DNA from: Desulfovibrio sp.
GTDB taxonomy: Bacteria > Desulfobacterota > Desulfovibrionia > Desulfovibrionales > Desulfovibrionaceae
Assembly (NCBI RefSeq): GCF_009712225.1
Contig: NZ_WASP01000012.1
Location: 36,909-100,908, forward strand
Reading direction: 5' to 3'
DNA: 64,000 nt
Shown here: positions 1-8,329 of the stretch, one piece after another
Position numbering within the stretch: the first letter of the stretch is position 1
Layout of the letters: every line of letters begins with the position of its first letter
Program-made: the position numbers and the translations under genes
Notes under the pieces: generated by a model
Databases searched by the model: none
The model's input: the letters and a program-made list of their open reading frames with translations, nothing else
What the model was told of the DNA's origin: nothing

Positions 1-835
1 ACCCGATCGCAGCAAGCGCTTGGGTCAGTTGATCAAGAGCATCATTCGCTGCGTTGGAAGAAGTGATCCCGAGCGCCGGTGCAAGAACACCCGGGGCGAT
101 GCTCGTGGTTATGATCGAGTCGGTCTGGGTCAGCAGATCGTTATAGGTGTTGCCAGCGCACGAGGTGTCATTGGTCAGGGCAGTAATGCTCGGTGCGGCC
201 AGCGGAAAATTCAGTACACCGATACCCTTCTGCCCAAAGGTATTGATCGCGTCGGGCAGAGTGGCTGGGCCGACCGTGTTGTAGAGGTTTTGCTGCAGTT
301 GCGGGGTGAGGCTCCGCACGATGCATTGGGAAATATACTCTTGCCAAGCACCACTCAAGTCACCGCTTTGGGCCACCTGGCCACCGCGCGTTGTGTTCTC
401 GCGGACAATTCGCAATGTGTCGAGACCACCCATCCAACCGGCTTGAGCCGATGTCGGCGTGCTGAATGCCAACTGGCTGACATTCGTGATCGAGAGGCCG
501 ATATTGCTTAACAACGCACCGATGCCAGCTGGACCAAATGGTACATTCGACACGGTATAGGTCTGGTTAGTGGTCGGGTTTGAAACTATCACCGGCACCG
601 TGACGCCAAAACTGGCTCCATAGATCAGCGCCGAGGTGACCACGGTATGCGCGTCGATGCCCTTGGCCCCATTTGCCACGTAACGAAACAGAATCGTCAG
701 GATTGTCAGGATGGTGACAGCCTGGACGTTCCCCATGACCGTCCCGTCCTGCATTGACATTGCGACGGAGTTGAGAATGTGTTGGAGAAAGTTCGGATCG
801 CCAGCGGTCCAGATCGTAAGATGAAAACTTCCCAT
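1..835 (-). CDS. traG: TraG-type mating-pair formation/stabilisation protein, N-terminal part (cut by window edge)
   Basis: The minus strand is open from an ATG at 835 to the window edge (278 codons, no stop), so the gene runs off the left side. The start MGSFHLTIWTAGDPNF, followed by a hydrophobic stretch around residues 40-55 and another around 70-90, fits the N-terminal region of F-type TraG, an inner-membrane protein for pilus assembly and mating-pair stabilisation. The start lies 7 bp after the traH stop, as expected for the traF-traH-traG order of F, SXT and IncA/C systems. The recognition rests on sequence style plus gene order. The periplasmic C-terminal half cannot be judged. A plus-strand frame at 20-511 over the same DNA is a shadow. 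Confidence 0.85.
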   Translation of the reverse strand, partial: MGSFHLTIWTAGDPNFLQHILNSVAMSMQDGTVMGNVQAVTILTILTILFRYVANGAKGIDAHTVVTSALIYGASFGVTVPVIVSNPTTNQTYTVSNVPFGPAGIGALLSNIGLSITNVSQLAFSTPTSAQAGWMGGLDTLRIVRENTTRGGQVAQSGDLSGAWQEYISQCIVRSLTPQLQQNLYNTVGPATLPDAINTFGQKGIGVLNFPLAAPSITALTNDTSCAGNTYNDLLTQTDSIITTSIAPGVLAPALGITSSNAANDALDQLTQALAAIG

Positions 836-842
836 ATTGACC

Positions 843-2447
843 TCACTGCGGTCCGCCGGTGGTGCCGCCTGCCGCGCTCGTTGAGCGCCTGGGCGCCGAG
901 AGGCTAATCACCACCTTCTCAGAAATCGCAATTCGGCGTTCCAGCTCCTTAATGCCGGCGCTGAAATCACCGTATTTGATACTCAGCTTCTGCATCTCCG
1001 CGGCGATCTCGGTTTTTGCCTTCGGATAGGATTTATCAACGAATTCGCCGAAGGCCGCGTTCTGGGCTTGCTGAGTTGTTGAGGCGGCGATTGCGGTGTC
1101 GATGCTGCGCTCGAACGTGATCAACAATGAGTCCATGTACTGAAGCGCCACCTGGTTTTGAAACTCGATGACCCACTGCTTGGCGGTGGCTGCGTCCAGC
1201 ATCGACATGGTCTTCAAATCGGATCCGAGGCGGCCGGGAAGGGCCGCCAGGAACTGCATGTCACTGGCGGGTATCTGCGTTCCATTGGACCGCGTGTTCA
1301 CGATGTCATCGATAATGCCATCCCCTCCGGTCCCGTTATTGCTGCCTGCCAGCCTGTTGACGATTAAAGTCGTAATCGGCGTGTAGTTCGTGTCGGTCGC
1401 TGGCGACGGATTTTGGCAGTCATTCGGCCCGCTGGTGCCGTCGCATTTCAAGTAGGTGATCGCCGTAGTGCCGCTGCCATTGTCCTGCCCGAACATCAGG
1501 TCATCGACATGAATTGTCCGCGGCAACGGCTGGCTATTGAGCTGGGTGCCAGCACTCGATGGTGCGGTGCCCCCGGTTGAAGAGGGGTTGCCGGGCGCTG
1601 TCGTACCGTTGGACGTGGTGGCCCCAATTGTGCTCCCAGTGGTCAGAATCGCCGTGCCGGTGAGCGACATGAGTTCCTGCAGCAACAATGGGTCGCTTGC
1701 TCCTGTCAAGGCGGTGTCGACGTTCTGTCCGCTCAACGCAGCCCAGACGATATTGCCGGTGAATGGCTCCAAGGCGTTTGTGCCACCGACCGAGGTTAAT
1801 GCTTGGAGCGGTGAGTTCGATGAACCACCGGTCTGGTTGGGGAAGAAGCTAGAATAGGCATCGCTGAACCCGCTTGTGAGCGCACTCAGAGACATACCAG
1901 TATTGGCCTTCCCCGTAACGGCCGAATACCCGTCATTAACAATACCCTGCGCCAATTGGCAGGAATTATGCGTCATTTGATTGATGTCGTTGACGAGCTT
2001 TTGAATGTATTTGATACCCTCGTCAATTTCGGGACTGACCGCAGCCAGGGCTAGATGGAATGCAAAGCCCGCCGCGTTGGAAGCCACGGCTCTGGCAAGC
2101 GAAACGAATTGCTGAAGATTCACAAAGCTAAACGATCCCGCGAACATATCGATGCCGCCGCATCCTGAATTGAAATTCGGGGGAGTGAACGATATCAGGT
2201 TCATGTTGACGACGCGGGACCGGGCCTGCACAGCCCCGAGCGAGACGCCGCCCCGGCCGGTGGCTGAAATCGATCCAGCGCTGGTGACGTTGATCCCTTG
2301 GAACAGATTATTCATCTGTCCGCTAAGGCCGGTATCGGCAAACGCGGTGGTCGATGAAAAAAGCGCGACAGCTGCGACCGTCGTGGTCAAGGCAGCTCGG
2401 CGCCAGCTGTGGGCGTCAATAATACGCCGACCGATGTTCCGATTCAT
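843..2447 (-). CDS. traH: TraH, conjugal pilus assembly protein
   Basis: A 534-residue exported protein. Residues 1-37 form a signal peptide (basic start, hydrophobic run, cleavage after AFA). The mature start GLSGQMNNLF, then GRGGVSLGAVQARSR and a GCGGIDMFAGSFSF segment, is the characteristic N-terminal half of TraH, a periplasmic protein that works with TraF, TraG and TraW in F-type pilus assembly. A Ser/Thr/Gly-rich linker lies near residues 205-310, and the C-terminal region is helical and probably coiled-coil, as in the family. Its ATG overlaps the traF stop by 4 bp (ATGA), so translation of the two is probably coupled. Length is slightly above the usual ~460 residues because of the linker. 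Confidence 0.93.
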   Translation of the reverse strand: MNRNIGRRIIDAHSWRRAALTTTVAAVALFSSTTAFADTGLSGQMNNLFQGINVTSAGSISATGRGGVSLGAVQARSRVVNMNLISFTPPNFNSGCGGIDMFAGSFSFVNLQQFVSLARAVASNAAGFAFHLALAAVSPEIDEGIKYIQKLVNDINQMTHNSCQLAQGIVNDGYSAVTGKANTGMSLSALTSGFSDAYSSFFPNQTGGSSNSPLQALTSVGGTNALEPFTGNIVWAALSGQNVDTALTGASDPLLLQELMSLTGTAILTTGSTIGATTSNGTTAPGNPSSTGGTAPSSAGTQLNSQPLPRTIHVDDLMFGQDNGSGTTAITYLKCDGTSGPNDCQNPSPATDTNYTPITTLIVNRLAGSNNGTGGDGIIDDIVNTRSNGTQIPASDMQFLAALPGRLGSDLKTMSMLDAATAKQWVIEFQNQVALQYMDSLLITFERSIDTAIAASTTQQAQNAAFGEFVDKSYPKAKTEIAAEMQKLSIKYGDFSAGIKELERRIAISEKVVISLSAPRRSTSAAGGTTGGPQ

Positions 2448-3406
2448 TGGCTGCTTGTCCTGTCGAGCTTCTTCCGAAGGATGGAAATCAGTTTGTCAGG
2501 TGAATCCAGGGTGCTGTTGTCGACCTCTGGCGGCTTCATTTGAGGAGCGTCCACTTTTGCCGGGCGGGTCGTGTCGAAGTCCTCCTCGGTCAACACCTTC
2601 GACAACACGCCGGCTTGCAGGATCCGCACGGTCAGTTCTTGAAATCCCAAGGGGCTTTCAGCGATCGGCGTCAACTGACCGTTGTAATAAAGGAAGAGGG
2701 TGGGGGTGGCCTTCACCCCCCACGCTGCCGCCTGACCGTTGTCGACCTTATAATTAGGGAATTCGCCTCGAGGCAGTGGGCGGCCGTCCATCGAGACCGG
2801 GAATACGGTGAACCCAAACTCGCGCTCCATGGCTTGTAGGATCGGCGCTTCCATGATGCAAGGGCCGCAGTCCGATCGATAGAAAAACATTAGGCCCGTT
2901 TCCTTGGCCATGCGCTTCAGGGCAGCCACAACGTATTGGCCCGTCTCGGCATCCTTCTGGGCCGCGGCGGCGGTCAGTAGGGGCCGACGGGTGTTTTCGT
3001 CAAGGAAGGGATCGAGTTGGATCGCACGCTGCCATTGGTCCGAAAAAGTCGAAGCTCGGTCGAGGGTCAGCTTTTGCAGGTAGAGATATTGTTGAATGTG
3101 CGGGATCGTCGGCTCATCAATGGCCAGGTCCCGATACTTGGGAAGATTTTCTCGCAACCAGGCGGTGTTGAGCTTGACCTTTTCAGGCTTCTTTGGCTTT
3201 TCCGGCTCGGCTGGAGTGGCGACCTCTGGCTGAGGTTCCGCTTCCTGCGGTTCTTCTTCCGGCGCGGGATCCCGTTCGTTGTACCAGAACCACCCCCTCT
3301 CCCGATCTCCCCACCACGGCGCTGAAGTCGTGACATCGGCCCGCGCCTGCGCATGGAAGAGACAGAAGACCGTTAAGGCGGAGGCCGCCACAAATTTGAT
3401 TTTCAT
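2444..3406 (-). CDS. traF: TraF, thioredoxin-fold conjugal transfer protein
   Basis: A periplasmic thioredoxin-like protein for F-type pilus assembly. The chosen ATG at 3406 gives a clean signal peptide, MKIKFVAASALTVFCLF then cleavage after ARA. An upstream in-frame ATG at 3442 would bury this signal, so it is less likely. A Pro/Glu/Lys-rich linker follows at residues 35-75. The thioredoxin domain shows SDCGPC near residues 178-183, then GVKATPTLF with the expected cis-proline. F plasmid TraF lacks the CxxC pair, but many relatives, including those of SXT/IncA type, keep it, so this copy could be redox active. It is the first gene visible in the traF-H-G operon. Confidence 0.92.
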   Translation of the reverse strand: MKIKFVAASALTVFCLFHAQARADVTTSAPWWGDRERGWFWYNERDPAPEEEPQEAEPQPEVATPAEPEKPKKPEKVKLNTAWLRENLPKYRDLAIDEPTIPHIQQYLYLQKLTLDRASTFSDQWQRAIQLDPFLDENTRRPLLTAAAAQKDAETGQYVVAALKRMAKETGLMFFYRSDCGPCIMEAPILQAMEREFGFTVFPVSMDGRPLPRGEFPNYKVDNGQAAAWGVKATPTLFLYYNGQLTPIAESPLGFQELTVRILQAGVLSKVLTEEDFDTTRPAKVDAPQMKPPEVDNSTLDSPDKLISILRKKLDRTSSQ

Positions 3407-3631
3407 CGGGGTCGCTCGAAAGCCAAGAATGTGAAGCAGCATACCTTGCGGTAGGTGAGCTGATCCCCCCCCTATATCGTGCAGATTCGCGCTAAATTGC
3501 CGACCAGCTTCGGGGTGTTGTCGACGAGGCAGAGAAATTCTCGTGACAGGGGTCCGATTTTGGGTTCAATGAATTTGTGGGTCCAAAGTTTGCCGCTACC
3601 GTATAGATGCAAAGACCTTCTGGAGAGTATC

Positions 3632-4075
3632 TTGACCCAAACCGACACGACCCTCGTCACCGCGATCGAGCTAAAGAACCAAGTCTACACGATCAGTCTT
3701 CGGATCAATGAGGCGGACTTCAAGTTCCTTGTCGCGGTGCGTCACGATGACATTCGGACTTTCATCGTCCTGGCCGACGTCCCAGACGGCGGAGGACTGA
3801 AGGTTTCGATGGTGCGTGGCGAACTGATCGCCCACGTCATGGACCGGCCGCTCGTCGACTGGGCTACGGCAAAGATTTCTTGGGGGGAGACCAGCTGGCT
3901 AACCCGCCGTGAGAACCTGGAATGGCGGAACATCCGTCGTCTCGAAATCGAGGAAGACGGCACCGTGGTCAATAAGGACTGGTTCCCGCCTGGCGTGGCC
4001 GAACCCCTGTTGCGGGCACTCGAAGACAGCGTGCCGATGCCGGCACACCTGTCCACTGAGGCGATCGGCTTTTAG
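3632..4075 (+). CDS. hypothetical protein, 147 aa
   Basis: No family recognised. The open frame extends back to 3479, but the first 50 codons have no ribosome site. TTG at 3632 is preceded by GGAGAG at 4 bp spacing and gives a protein starting TQTDTTLVTAIELK; an ATG at 3569 is a weaker alternative. The product is soluble, Asp/Glu/Trp-rich, with no signal or membrane segment. It ends 87 bp before the S1/P1 nuclease gene on the same strand. Existence is supported by the frame length and a coherent protein-like composition; the start is uncertain. Confidence 0.6.
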   Translation: MTQTDTTLVTAIELKNQVYTISLRINEADFKFLVAVRHDDIRTFIVLADVPDGGGLKVSMVRGELIAHVMDRPLVDWATAKISWGETSWLTRRENLEWRNIRRLEIEEDGTVVNKDWFPPGVAEPLLRALEDSVPMPAHLSTEAIGF

Positions 4076-4162
4076 GATGCCTGCTCTCCCTTGGTCGTAG
4101 CTGCCATGCGATTGCTCGATCGGTCGCATGGACACCAAGGGATCCACGAAAGTGAGGGACCC

Positions 4163-4999
4163 ATGATTATGCGAGCTAAGGCGCGCGTGCGCATTCTCGC
4201 GGCCGTCGTTGCCGCGATCTTTCTTGGTTCTGCTGCCCCACAATCGGCATTGGCCTGGGGGGCGGAAGGACATCGAGTCATCGCCGAGATTGCCGAGAAG
4301 CACCTATCGCCGGCTGCCGCTGCGCGCGTTGCAGCTCTTCTCCAGGCTGACGGCGCACCCTCCTTGGCGGCAATATCGGTCTGGGCGGATGACTATCGTG
4401 TCCTGCATCCGGAAACCGGGAGTTGGCATTTCGTCGACATTCCGGTGGCCGAGTCCCGATACAACGCACAGCGGGACTGCCCTGGGAACAACTGCGTTGT
4501 CGCCAAAATCAACGAGATGGCAGGGTATCTCCGTAATCCAAGCACCCCGCTTGACGGGCAGGTGATGGCGTTGAAATATCTCGTCCATTTTGTCGGCGAT
4601 ATCCATCAGCCGCTTCATTGCGCCGATCGTCGGGACGCCGGCGGCAACAAGCTTCGGGTGAAGCTTGGGAAGGAATTCACCAACCTGCATCACATATGGG
4701 ATACCGAACTGATCGCTATGGCCGGCGGGCACGACGCGTCAGCGTTGGCCGCGGATCTCGACGCACAGATCTCTGGTCAGGATGTGGCTGCTTGGCTGGC
4801 CAAAAAAAGTGTCGAGGAATGGGCGAACGAAACCCATCGCGTGGCGATATACAACGCTTACGCCGATCTGCCCGACAGCAAGGTAGCAGTCCAGATCGAT
4901 CAAGCCTATCTCGACGCCGCTGAGCCGGTCGCTCTACACCAACTGCAGGTCGCGGGAATCAGACTAGCCAGCACGCTGAATGCGATCTTCGGGAAATGA
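4163..4999 (+). CDS. S1/P1-type nuclease, exported
   Basis: A 278-residue zinc-dependent nuclease that cuts single-stranded DNA and RNA. The start at 4163 has GAGGG 6 bp upstream. Residues 1-31 are a Sec signal peptide ending at SALA. The mature protein begins WGAEGHRVIAEIAEKHL, the S1/P1 signature in which the N-terminal Trp and the following His bind the trinuclear zinc site. Further ligands are visible in WADDYR, TGSWHFVDIP, LVHFVGDIHQPLH and NLHHIWDTEL. Nothing appears missing, so an active enzyme is likely. It is not obviously in an operon; a role in scavenging nucleotides or attacking extracellular DNA is inference. Confidence 0.93.
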   Translation: MIMRAKARVRILAAVVAAIFLGSAAPQSALAWGAEGHRVIAEIAEKHLSPAAAARVAALLQADGAPSLAAISVWADDYRVLHPETGSWHFVDIPVAESRYNAQRDCPGNNCVVAKINEMAGYLRNPSTPLDGQVMALKYLVHFVGDIHQPLHCADRRDAGGNKLRVKLGKEFTNLHHIWDTELIAMAGGHDASALAADLDAQISGQDVAAWLAKKSVEEWANETHRVAIYNAYADLPDSKVAVQIDQAYLDAAEPVALHQLQVAGIRLASTLNAIFGK

Positions 5000-5068
5000 T
5001 CGTGGACATGGTAGCTGAAGCGGCGGCAGGGCTATTGCGCTGTCGCCGTAAACTTTGCTATTTTTAAT

Positions 5069-5243
5069 CACTTTCGTCCCTTCGCCTTCGTGTGATCGTT
5101 CAGCTTCGTCTGATCAGGACAAAAGGCAGTTTTCGGACTGCAAGCGCGCCACAAGCCCTCTCCCTTCGCGGAGACAAGCGCTCTAAGCCAGGCTTTCATC
5201 ACTGGAGATTTGGTCTCCATCGCTTCGGCCGCATTGCGCCGAT
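5069..5243 (+). promoter_or_regulatory. Structured 5' leader, copy A (second copy inverted at 28911-29089)
   Basis: This 175-bp non-coding stretch lies upstream of the small-gene operon at 5367-8263. Its core (5098-5207) is about 96 percent identical to a minus-strand copy upstream of ssb. Hairpins include GCAGT-loop-ACTGC, AAGCC-A-GGCTT, GGAGA-TTTGG-TCTCC and CGGC-loop-GCCG. In copy B the last is GGGC-loop-GCCC, a compensatory change. A direct repeat ACAAGCCCTCT / ACAAGCGCTCT lies inside. A weak promoter (TTGCGC at 5035, then an AT-rich -10 near 5058) precedes it. The rest of the gap 5000-5366 holds only a further hairpin, GCGCCCCC-loop-GGGGG, before the 5367 start. Function unknown; a regulatory RNA leader or a shared promoter/operator is the best guess. 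Confidence 0.6.
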
Positions 5244-5366
5244 TTCCAGAACCCGCCCTTGCTGGCGAGTCTTTCCCCTGGCGTTACACCCAGAATCTGC
5301 CATAGCGCCCCCGTTGACGGGGGTATCAACGCGTCCAACTCGTTAACGACTTGGAAGGACATAATA

Positions 5367-5579
5367 ATGTCGCATCTCAAATCCTACAGCAGAGCTTCAT
5401 ATCGAACCGACAAGGTCGCCGAGGTAGCGTTCAATACCATCGGCGTCGTTGGCATGGCTGCGATCTTCACATCGCAGCACATTGCTGGCTATGCCTTACG
5501 CCTGCTGGTCAGCGAGCCGCTCATGTGGCTCGGTTTCAAGCACGCCGCACTGGCGGTCTTCAGTTTTCATCTTTGGTGA
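5367..5579 (+). CDS. small hydrophobic protein, 70 aa
   Basis: No family recognised. ATG at 5367 is preceded by GGAAGGA at 8 bp spacing, which decides this start over the upstream in-frame ATG at 5259. Residues 19-48 form one or two hydrophobic segments (VAFNTIGVVGMAAIF and an Ala/Tyr/Leu run), so it is probably a small inner-membrane protein. It is the first gene after leader copy A and probably the first cistron of the run that ends in the terminator at 8268. Nothing shows its role. Confidence 0.6.
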   Translation: MSHLKSYSRASYRTDKVAEVAFNTIGVVGMAAIFTSQHIAGYALRLLVSEPLMWLGFKHAALAVFSFHLW

Positions 5580-5630
5580 TTGTGCGCGGCAACAGCATAC
5601 CGCGCGCTCCAAACCCACCTGTCAATAAAG

Positions 5631-5675
5631 CCCCGCCGGGGAGCGCGTCTCCCTGAAATGGGCCGTGTCTCTCCG
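5631..5675 (+). promoter_or_regulatory. Nested-hairpin leader element, copy 1
   Basis: The sequence runs CCCGCCGGGGAG, CGCG, TCT, CCC, a 6-nt loop, GGG, CGTG, then CTCTCCG. It folds as GAG/CTC outside, CGCG/CGTG in the middle and CCC/GGG inside. It ends 30 nt before the ATG at 5706, which has its own ribosome site (GGAAGGAAAG). It belongs to a family of seven such elements in this window. Confidence 0.6.
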
Positions 5676-5705
5676 TCCGAGCTATGATCTGGAAGGAAAG
5701 ACATC

Positions 5706-6398
5706 ATGAAACAGACAGCGAAGTACCCCTGCCCTGGCGACAGTGAATTTTGGGCGATCAGGCGAGTTGCTTTGGGACTGATCGCCGACATCGACGTCGA
5801 TATTCGCACCCTCACACTTGAGGAAGAAGGCCCCTACTGGGATGCTCTTCAATTCGCCAGGATCACCCCTATGGTCCGCGAGATCCTCAGCGCACATGGG
5901 CTGGAAGCACTGTTGACGCCGGCGCTCGGACCCATCCCGGAAATACCGGCAAAATCCGACGACGACTTGATCGCCGAATATTTTAGCTGGGAGCCCACGG
6001 ATGATCCGGAGGTTCTTGCCGACCGAAGGTGCGAAGAGGAGTCATATCTCGGTCATCTCGCCGATATGGCAGAACGCGCACCGATGGTTGAACGCATCAT
6101 GACGGACGAAGGCATCGTCCGGATCGTTACGCATTCTTCTGATGACGAGGAATCATCGAGTTTCAGCCGCAAAAGTTATCTCAACGGTGAACTCCATGAT
6201 ATCGACGGTCAACCCGCCGTGCGGAAGTCCTCGCATCATCGAATCCTCTCTGAAGGATATTTGGATGAGGATTTCGAGGAGTCATACTGCCGCGGCGAGC
6301 CCGTCGCGTACATCAGCCATGATGACAGAGTTGTCGACGGATGGTGTCACGCCCAGCGCGTGGCGTTCGGCGCGGCCGAGTTCGACGACGCAGCATAA
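5706..6398 (+). CDS. acidic hypothetical protein, 230 aa
   Basis: No family recognised. The protein is strongly acidic, with many Asp/Glu pairs (SDDEESSSF, GYLDEDFEESY), has no signal peptide or membrane segment and looks cytosolic. The start is supported by GGAAGGAAAG about 8 bp upstream. It is the second cistron of the 5367-8263 run and carries nested-hairpin element copy 1 in its leader. Its acidity is reminiscent of DNA-mimic or storage-type plasmid proteins, but nothing specific supports that. Confidence 0.7.
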   Translation: MKQTAKYPCPGDSEFWAIRRVALGLIADIDVDIRTLTLEEEGPYWDALQFARITPMVREILSAHGLEALLTPALGPIPEIPAKSDDDLIAEYFSWEPTDDPEVLADRRCEEESYLGHLADMAERAPMVERIMTDEGIVRIVTHSSDDEESSSFSRKSYLNGELHDIDGQPAVRKSSHHRILSEGYLDEDFEESYCRGEPVAYISHDDRVVDGWCHAQRVAFGAAEFDDAA

Positions 6399-6410
6399 AG
6401 ACCAAATTCA

Positions 6411-6455
6411 TCCCGCCGGGGAGCACGTCTCCCCAAGGGGATGTGTCTCTTCCGG
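6411..6455 (+). promoter_or_regulatory. Nested-hairpin leader element, copy 2
   Basis: CCCGCCGGGGAG, CAC, GTCT, CCCC, AA, GGGG, AT, GTG, T, CTC. The helices are GAG/CTC, CAC/GTG and CCCC/GGGG. The middle helix differs from copies 1 and 3 on both sides, so pairing is kept. It starts 13 nt after the upstream stop codon and ends 26 nt before the ATG at 6482. Confidence 0.62.
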
Positions 6456-6481
6456 TCGGGGATACCCGAAAGGAAAGAGAT

Positions 6482-6937
6482 ATGGCGACAAGATTTGTCT
6501 GGACTTGCTCTTACATGGGGTGCGCCTGGTTTGACGTGTATCCTGATAAGGGCGAGAAATTCTCGGTTGAACTCCGCCGCGAGTTGTCCGATTACGAACG
6601 GTCAACCCTGAACAAGAGGACCGACCCGGAACGGGAGATTATCCCGACAATCGGCATGCTACGGCGGGAAAGCAGGGGCAATATTCCAATCCCAAAGGAA
6701 ATCGTCCGTGACTTCAACGCGTGGCGACTCGCAGACTGGGAAACGCAGATTGCGAAAATGCGTTCTCAGCCCGAGCGCTACGGCGAAATCCTCGCAGAGG
6801 ATCCTCTTTTCCGGCGGCCTAAGCCCGTCGGGGCGGTGCATTTCGAAAATATGAAGGACACGGATCACGGCTACTTTTGGGTCGTGGACGTGGCGCCGGC
6901 GGAACCGACGTTGGCACCCGCCGAATTGGCGGCCTGA
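6482..6937 (+). CDS. hypothetical protein, 151 aa
   Basis: No family recognised. The start ATG at 6482 follows GAAAGGAAAGAGAT. The open frame upstream runs through the hairpin element and encodes Arg-rich non-protein-like sequence, so it is not used. Residues 4-20 contain TRFVWTCSYMGCAWFDV, with two cysteines six residues apart that could bind a metal or be chance. The rest is soluble and charged with a Pro/Ala-rich tail. It sits between nested-hairpin copies 2 and 3 in the small-gene operon. Confidence 0.68.
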   Translation: MATRFVWTCSYMGCAWFDVYPDKGEKFSVELRRELSDYERSTLNKRTDPEREIIPTIGMLRRESRGNIPIPKEIVRDFNAWRLADWETQIAKMRSQPERYGEILAEDPLFRRPKPVGAVHFENMKDTDHGYFWVVDVAPAEPTLAPAELAA

Positions 6938-6951
6938 CCACCATTGCAACG

Positions 6952-6998
6952 ACCCCGCCGGGGAGGACATCTCCCCTCGGGGACACGTCCTCCTCGGT
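6952..6998 (+). promoter_or_regulatory. Nested-hairpin leader element, copy 3
   Basis: CCCCGCCGGGGAG, GAC, ATCT, CCCC, TC, GGGG, ACAC, GTC, CTC. The helices are GAGGAC/GTCCTC outside and CCCC/GGGG inside. Relative to copy 2 the CAC/GTG step is replaced by GAC/GTC, a compensatory change. It lies 24 nt upstream of the ATG at 7023. Confidence 0.65.
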
Positions 6999-7022
6999 AG
7001 GATCCTTTCTCGGAGAATATCG

Positions 7023-7556
7023 ATGAAGATGAAAAAGCAGACGAAAGTCATGGTCTATGGCGTCGAAGGGATCGGCGCCAATAAGACGGAAGCCCGGTCC
7101 GATGCGGAGAATCGCCTGACCGCGTTGGTGCAGGCGCCGGAACCGACAGTCGAGGTGTTTCGAGGTCAAGCGATCTTGATCTATCGCACGTTGCACGGTT
7201 GGAATACGTCGTTCCTCACTGATGAAACCGGGCGGATACTGCCTCACCAGAACCAGAGTGTGTCCATGTGGGCGGAACCGGACCTGGGCAAAATCCAGGC
7301 TGCGGTCCGCGTCCATCTCGGCCAGATCTGCTGGTCTTTGGCCGAGCCTGACGATGACGCCTTCGCAAACGAGGCCTTTCCATACGCTTTCCCAGGATCT
7401 CTGGGAGAGCGTAGCAAGGACGATCTCAAGAAATGGATGCGCTGGCAGCGAACGTACCAGGCAGCAATAGCTGCCGGGCTTTGTGACAACGAAGCGCGGG
7501 AAGTGGCCGATGGTTTCCGTCGGCTCCCACGCGATCGAAATTCAACGGCTGCCTAG
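7023..7556 (+). CDS. hypothetical protein, 177 aa
   Basis: No family recognised. ATG at 7023 has TCGGAG 7-8 bp upstream. The start MKMKKQTKVMVYGVEGIG is followed by a soluble alpha/beta-like sequence with several Trp residues and a C-terminal basic helix (WMRWQRTYQAAI). There is no signal peptide. It lies within the small-gene run, between nested-hairpin copies 3 and 4. It could be a nucleic-acid-associated plasmid protein, but no motif shows this. Confidence 0.68.
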   Translation: MKMKKQTKVMVYGVEGIGANKTEARSDAENRLTALVQAPEPTVEVFRGQAILIYRTLHGWNTSFLTDETGRILPHQNQSVSMWAEPDLGKIQAAVRVHLGQICWSLAEPDDDAFANEAFPYAFPGSLGERSKDDLKKWMRWQRTYQAAIAAGLCDNEAREVADGFRRLPRDRNSTAA

Positions 7557-7576
7557 GCTGTCCGATCAACCCACTT

Positions 7577-7620
7577 GCCCACGGGGAAATGCGCTCCCAA
7601 AGGAGGCGTGCTCCTCCTGG
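7577..7620 (+). promoter_or_regulatory. Nested-hairpin leader element, copy 4 (diverged)
   Basis: ACGGGGAAATGCGC, TCCC, AAA, GGAGG, CGTG, CTCCTCC. Outer GGGGA/TCCTC, middle CGC/GCG and inner TCC/GGA pairings are possible, so the nested layout is kept although the sequence has drifted. It lies 25 nt upstream of the ATG at 7646, which has its own AGGAGA. Confidence 0.5.
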
Positions 7621-7645
7621 TGCAACGCAAACACAGGAGAACAGC

Positions 7646-8002
7646 ATGATCGTCAGCCAGGAAGTGATGGGTGGCCTCTCTGGAGCCATCGACATTCACG
7701 GCAAGAGCATCGCAGTCGGCACTCGTGTTCGGTCCTTTGACCATCCCTTATGGTGTCAAAAGTCCGGCGAAGTGCTCGGCATGGAGACTGATGGAAAGCG
7801 GGTTGACTTCATCGAAGGCCTCGTCGAGGCGATCGGCGGCAGGCTCTGGTTTGACACCAGCACGATCAGCGGCCTCGAAGAACAGAGTCGGCAGGTTGCT
7901 GCTGACACGGACCAACGGTTGGGCAGCTGGGCGACGGCGAATAAATTCGTCACGGTGATGCCAATCATCATTACGGCCGCCAGCGACGTCACGGAGGACT
8001 GA
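7646..8002 (+). CDS. hypothetical protein, 118 aa
   Basis: No family recognised. ATG at 7646 follows CACAGGAGAACAGC, a good ribosome site. The upstream extension to 7589 runs through hairpin element copy 4 and is rejected. The sequence contains IHGKSIAVGTRVRSFDH and a short beta-rich stretch (VLGMETDGKRVDFIEG), which suggests a small beta-barrel fold. Its stop lies 3 bp before the next start, so the two genes are probably co-translated. Confidence 0.66.
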   Translation: MIVSQEVMGGLSGAIDIHGKSIAVGTRVRSFDHPLWCQKSGEVLGMETDGKRVDFIEGLVEAIGGRLWFDTSTISGLEEQSRQVAADTDQRLGSWATANKFVTVMPIIITAASDVTED

Positions 8003-8005
8003 GCC

Positions 8006-8263
8006 ATGGCCCTGCACCTCTACAAATACGACAGCGACCTGCCGGCGGAGTGCTTTGCCGTCGATATCGGTCGGGAGACCTTGTACCTGACGGCCAACCG
8101 TAAGTCCGATGGTGTGATCGATGTGTCGATCAACCACGGTTACGAACCAGGCAGCCGGGCATACAAGCGGGAATGCCAACTCTTCGCCATGCGCGAGAAA
8201 GGTATTCGCCAGGCGGCAGCGACGGCGATAGCCGAGTTGGAGGCCGCCAAAGCTGTCCAATAA
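8006..8263 (+). CDS. hypothetical protein, 85 aa
   Basis: No family recognised. It starts 3 bp after the previous stop, with GGAGGACTGAGCC as ribosome site. It is a compact soluble protein with beta-rich N-terminal half (FAVDIGRETLYLTAN) and a helical Ala/Glu-rich C-terminus. It is the last cistron of the 5367-8263 run and is followed directly by a strong intrinsic terminator. Confidence 0.66.
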   Translation: MALHLYKYDSDLPAECFAVDIGRETLYLTANRKSDGVIDVSINHGYEPGSRAYKRECQLFAMREKGIRQAAATAIAELEAAKAVQ

Positions 8264-8267
8264 TAAA

Positions 8268-8305
8268 AAGTGCCAACTTCCTTCGGGAGGTTGGCGCTTT
8301 TTTTT
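8268..8305 (+). terminator. Intrinsic terminator of the 5367-8263 operon
   Basis: AGTGCCAACTTCC, loop TTCG, then GGAGGTTGGCGCT and eight Ts. The stem is near perfect with a stable UUCG tetraloop, directly after the 8263 stop. Confidence 0.92.
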
Positions 8306-8329
8306 GATCAGATCTGACGCGCTGGCTGA

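Noticed and set aside
20..511. Plus-strand open frame of 163 codons
   Set aside because: It is the complement of traG coding sequence; the product has no coherent composition, and traG is well supported.
5631..7620. Rho-independent terminators between the small genes
   Set aside because: The GC-rich hairpins are not followed by T-runs, and they sit 19-35 nt before start codons, so they are better seen as leader elements.
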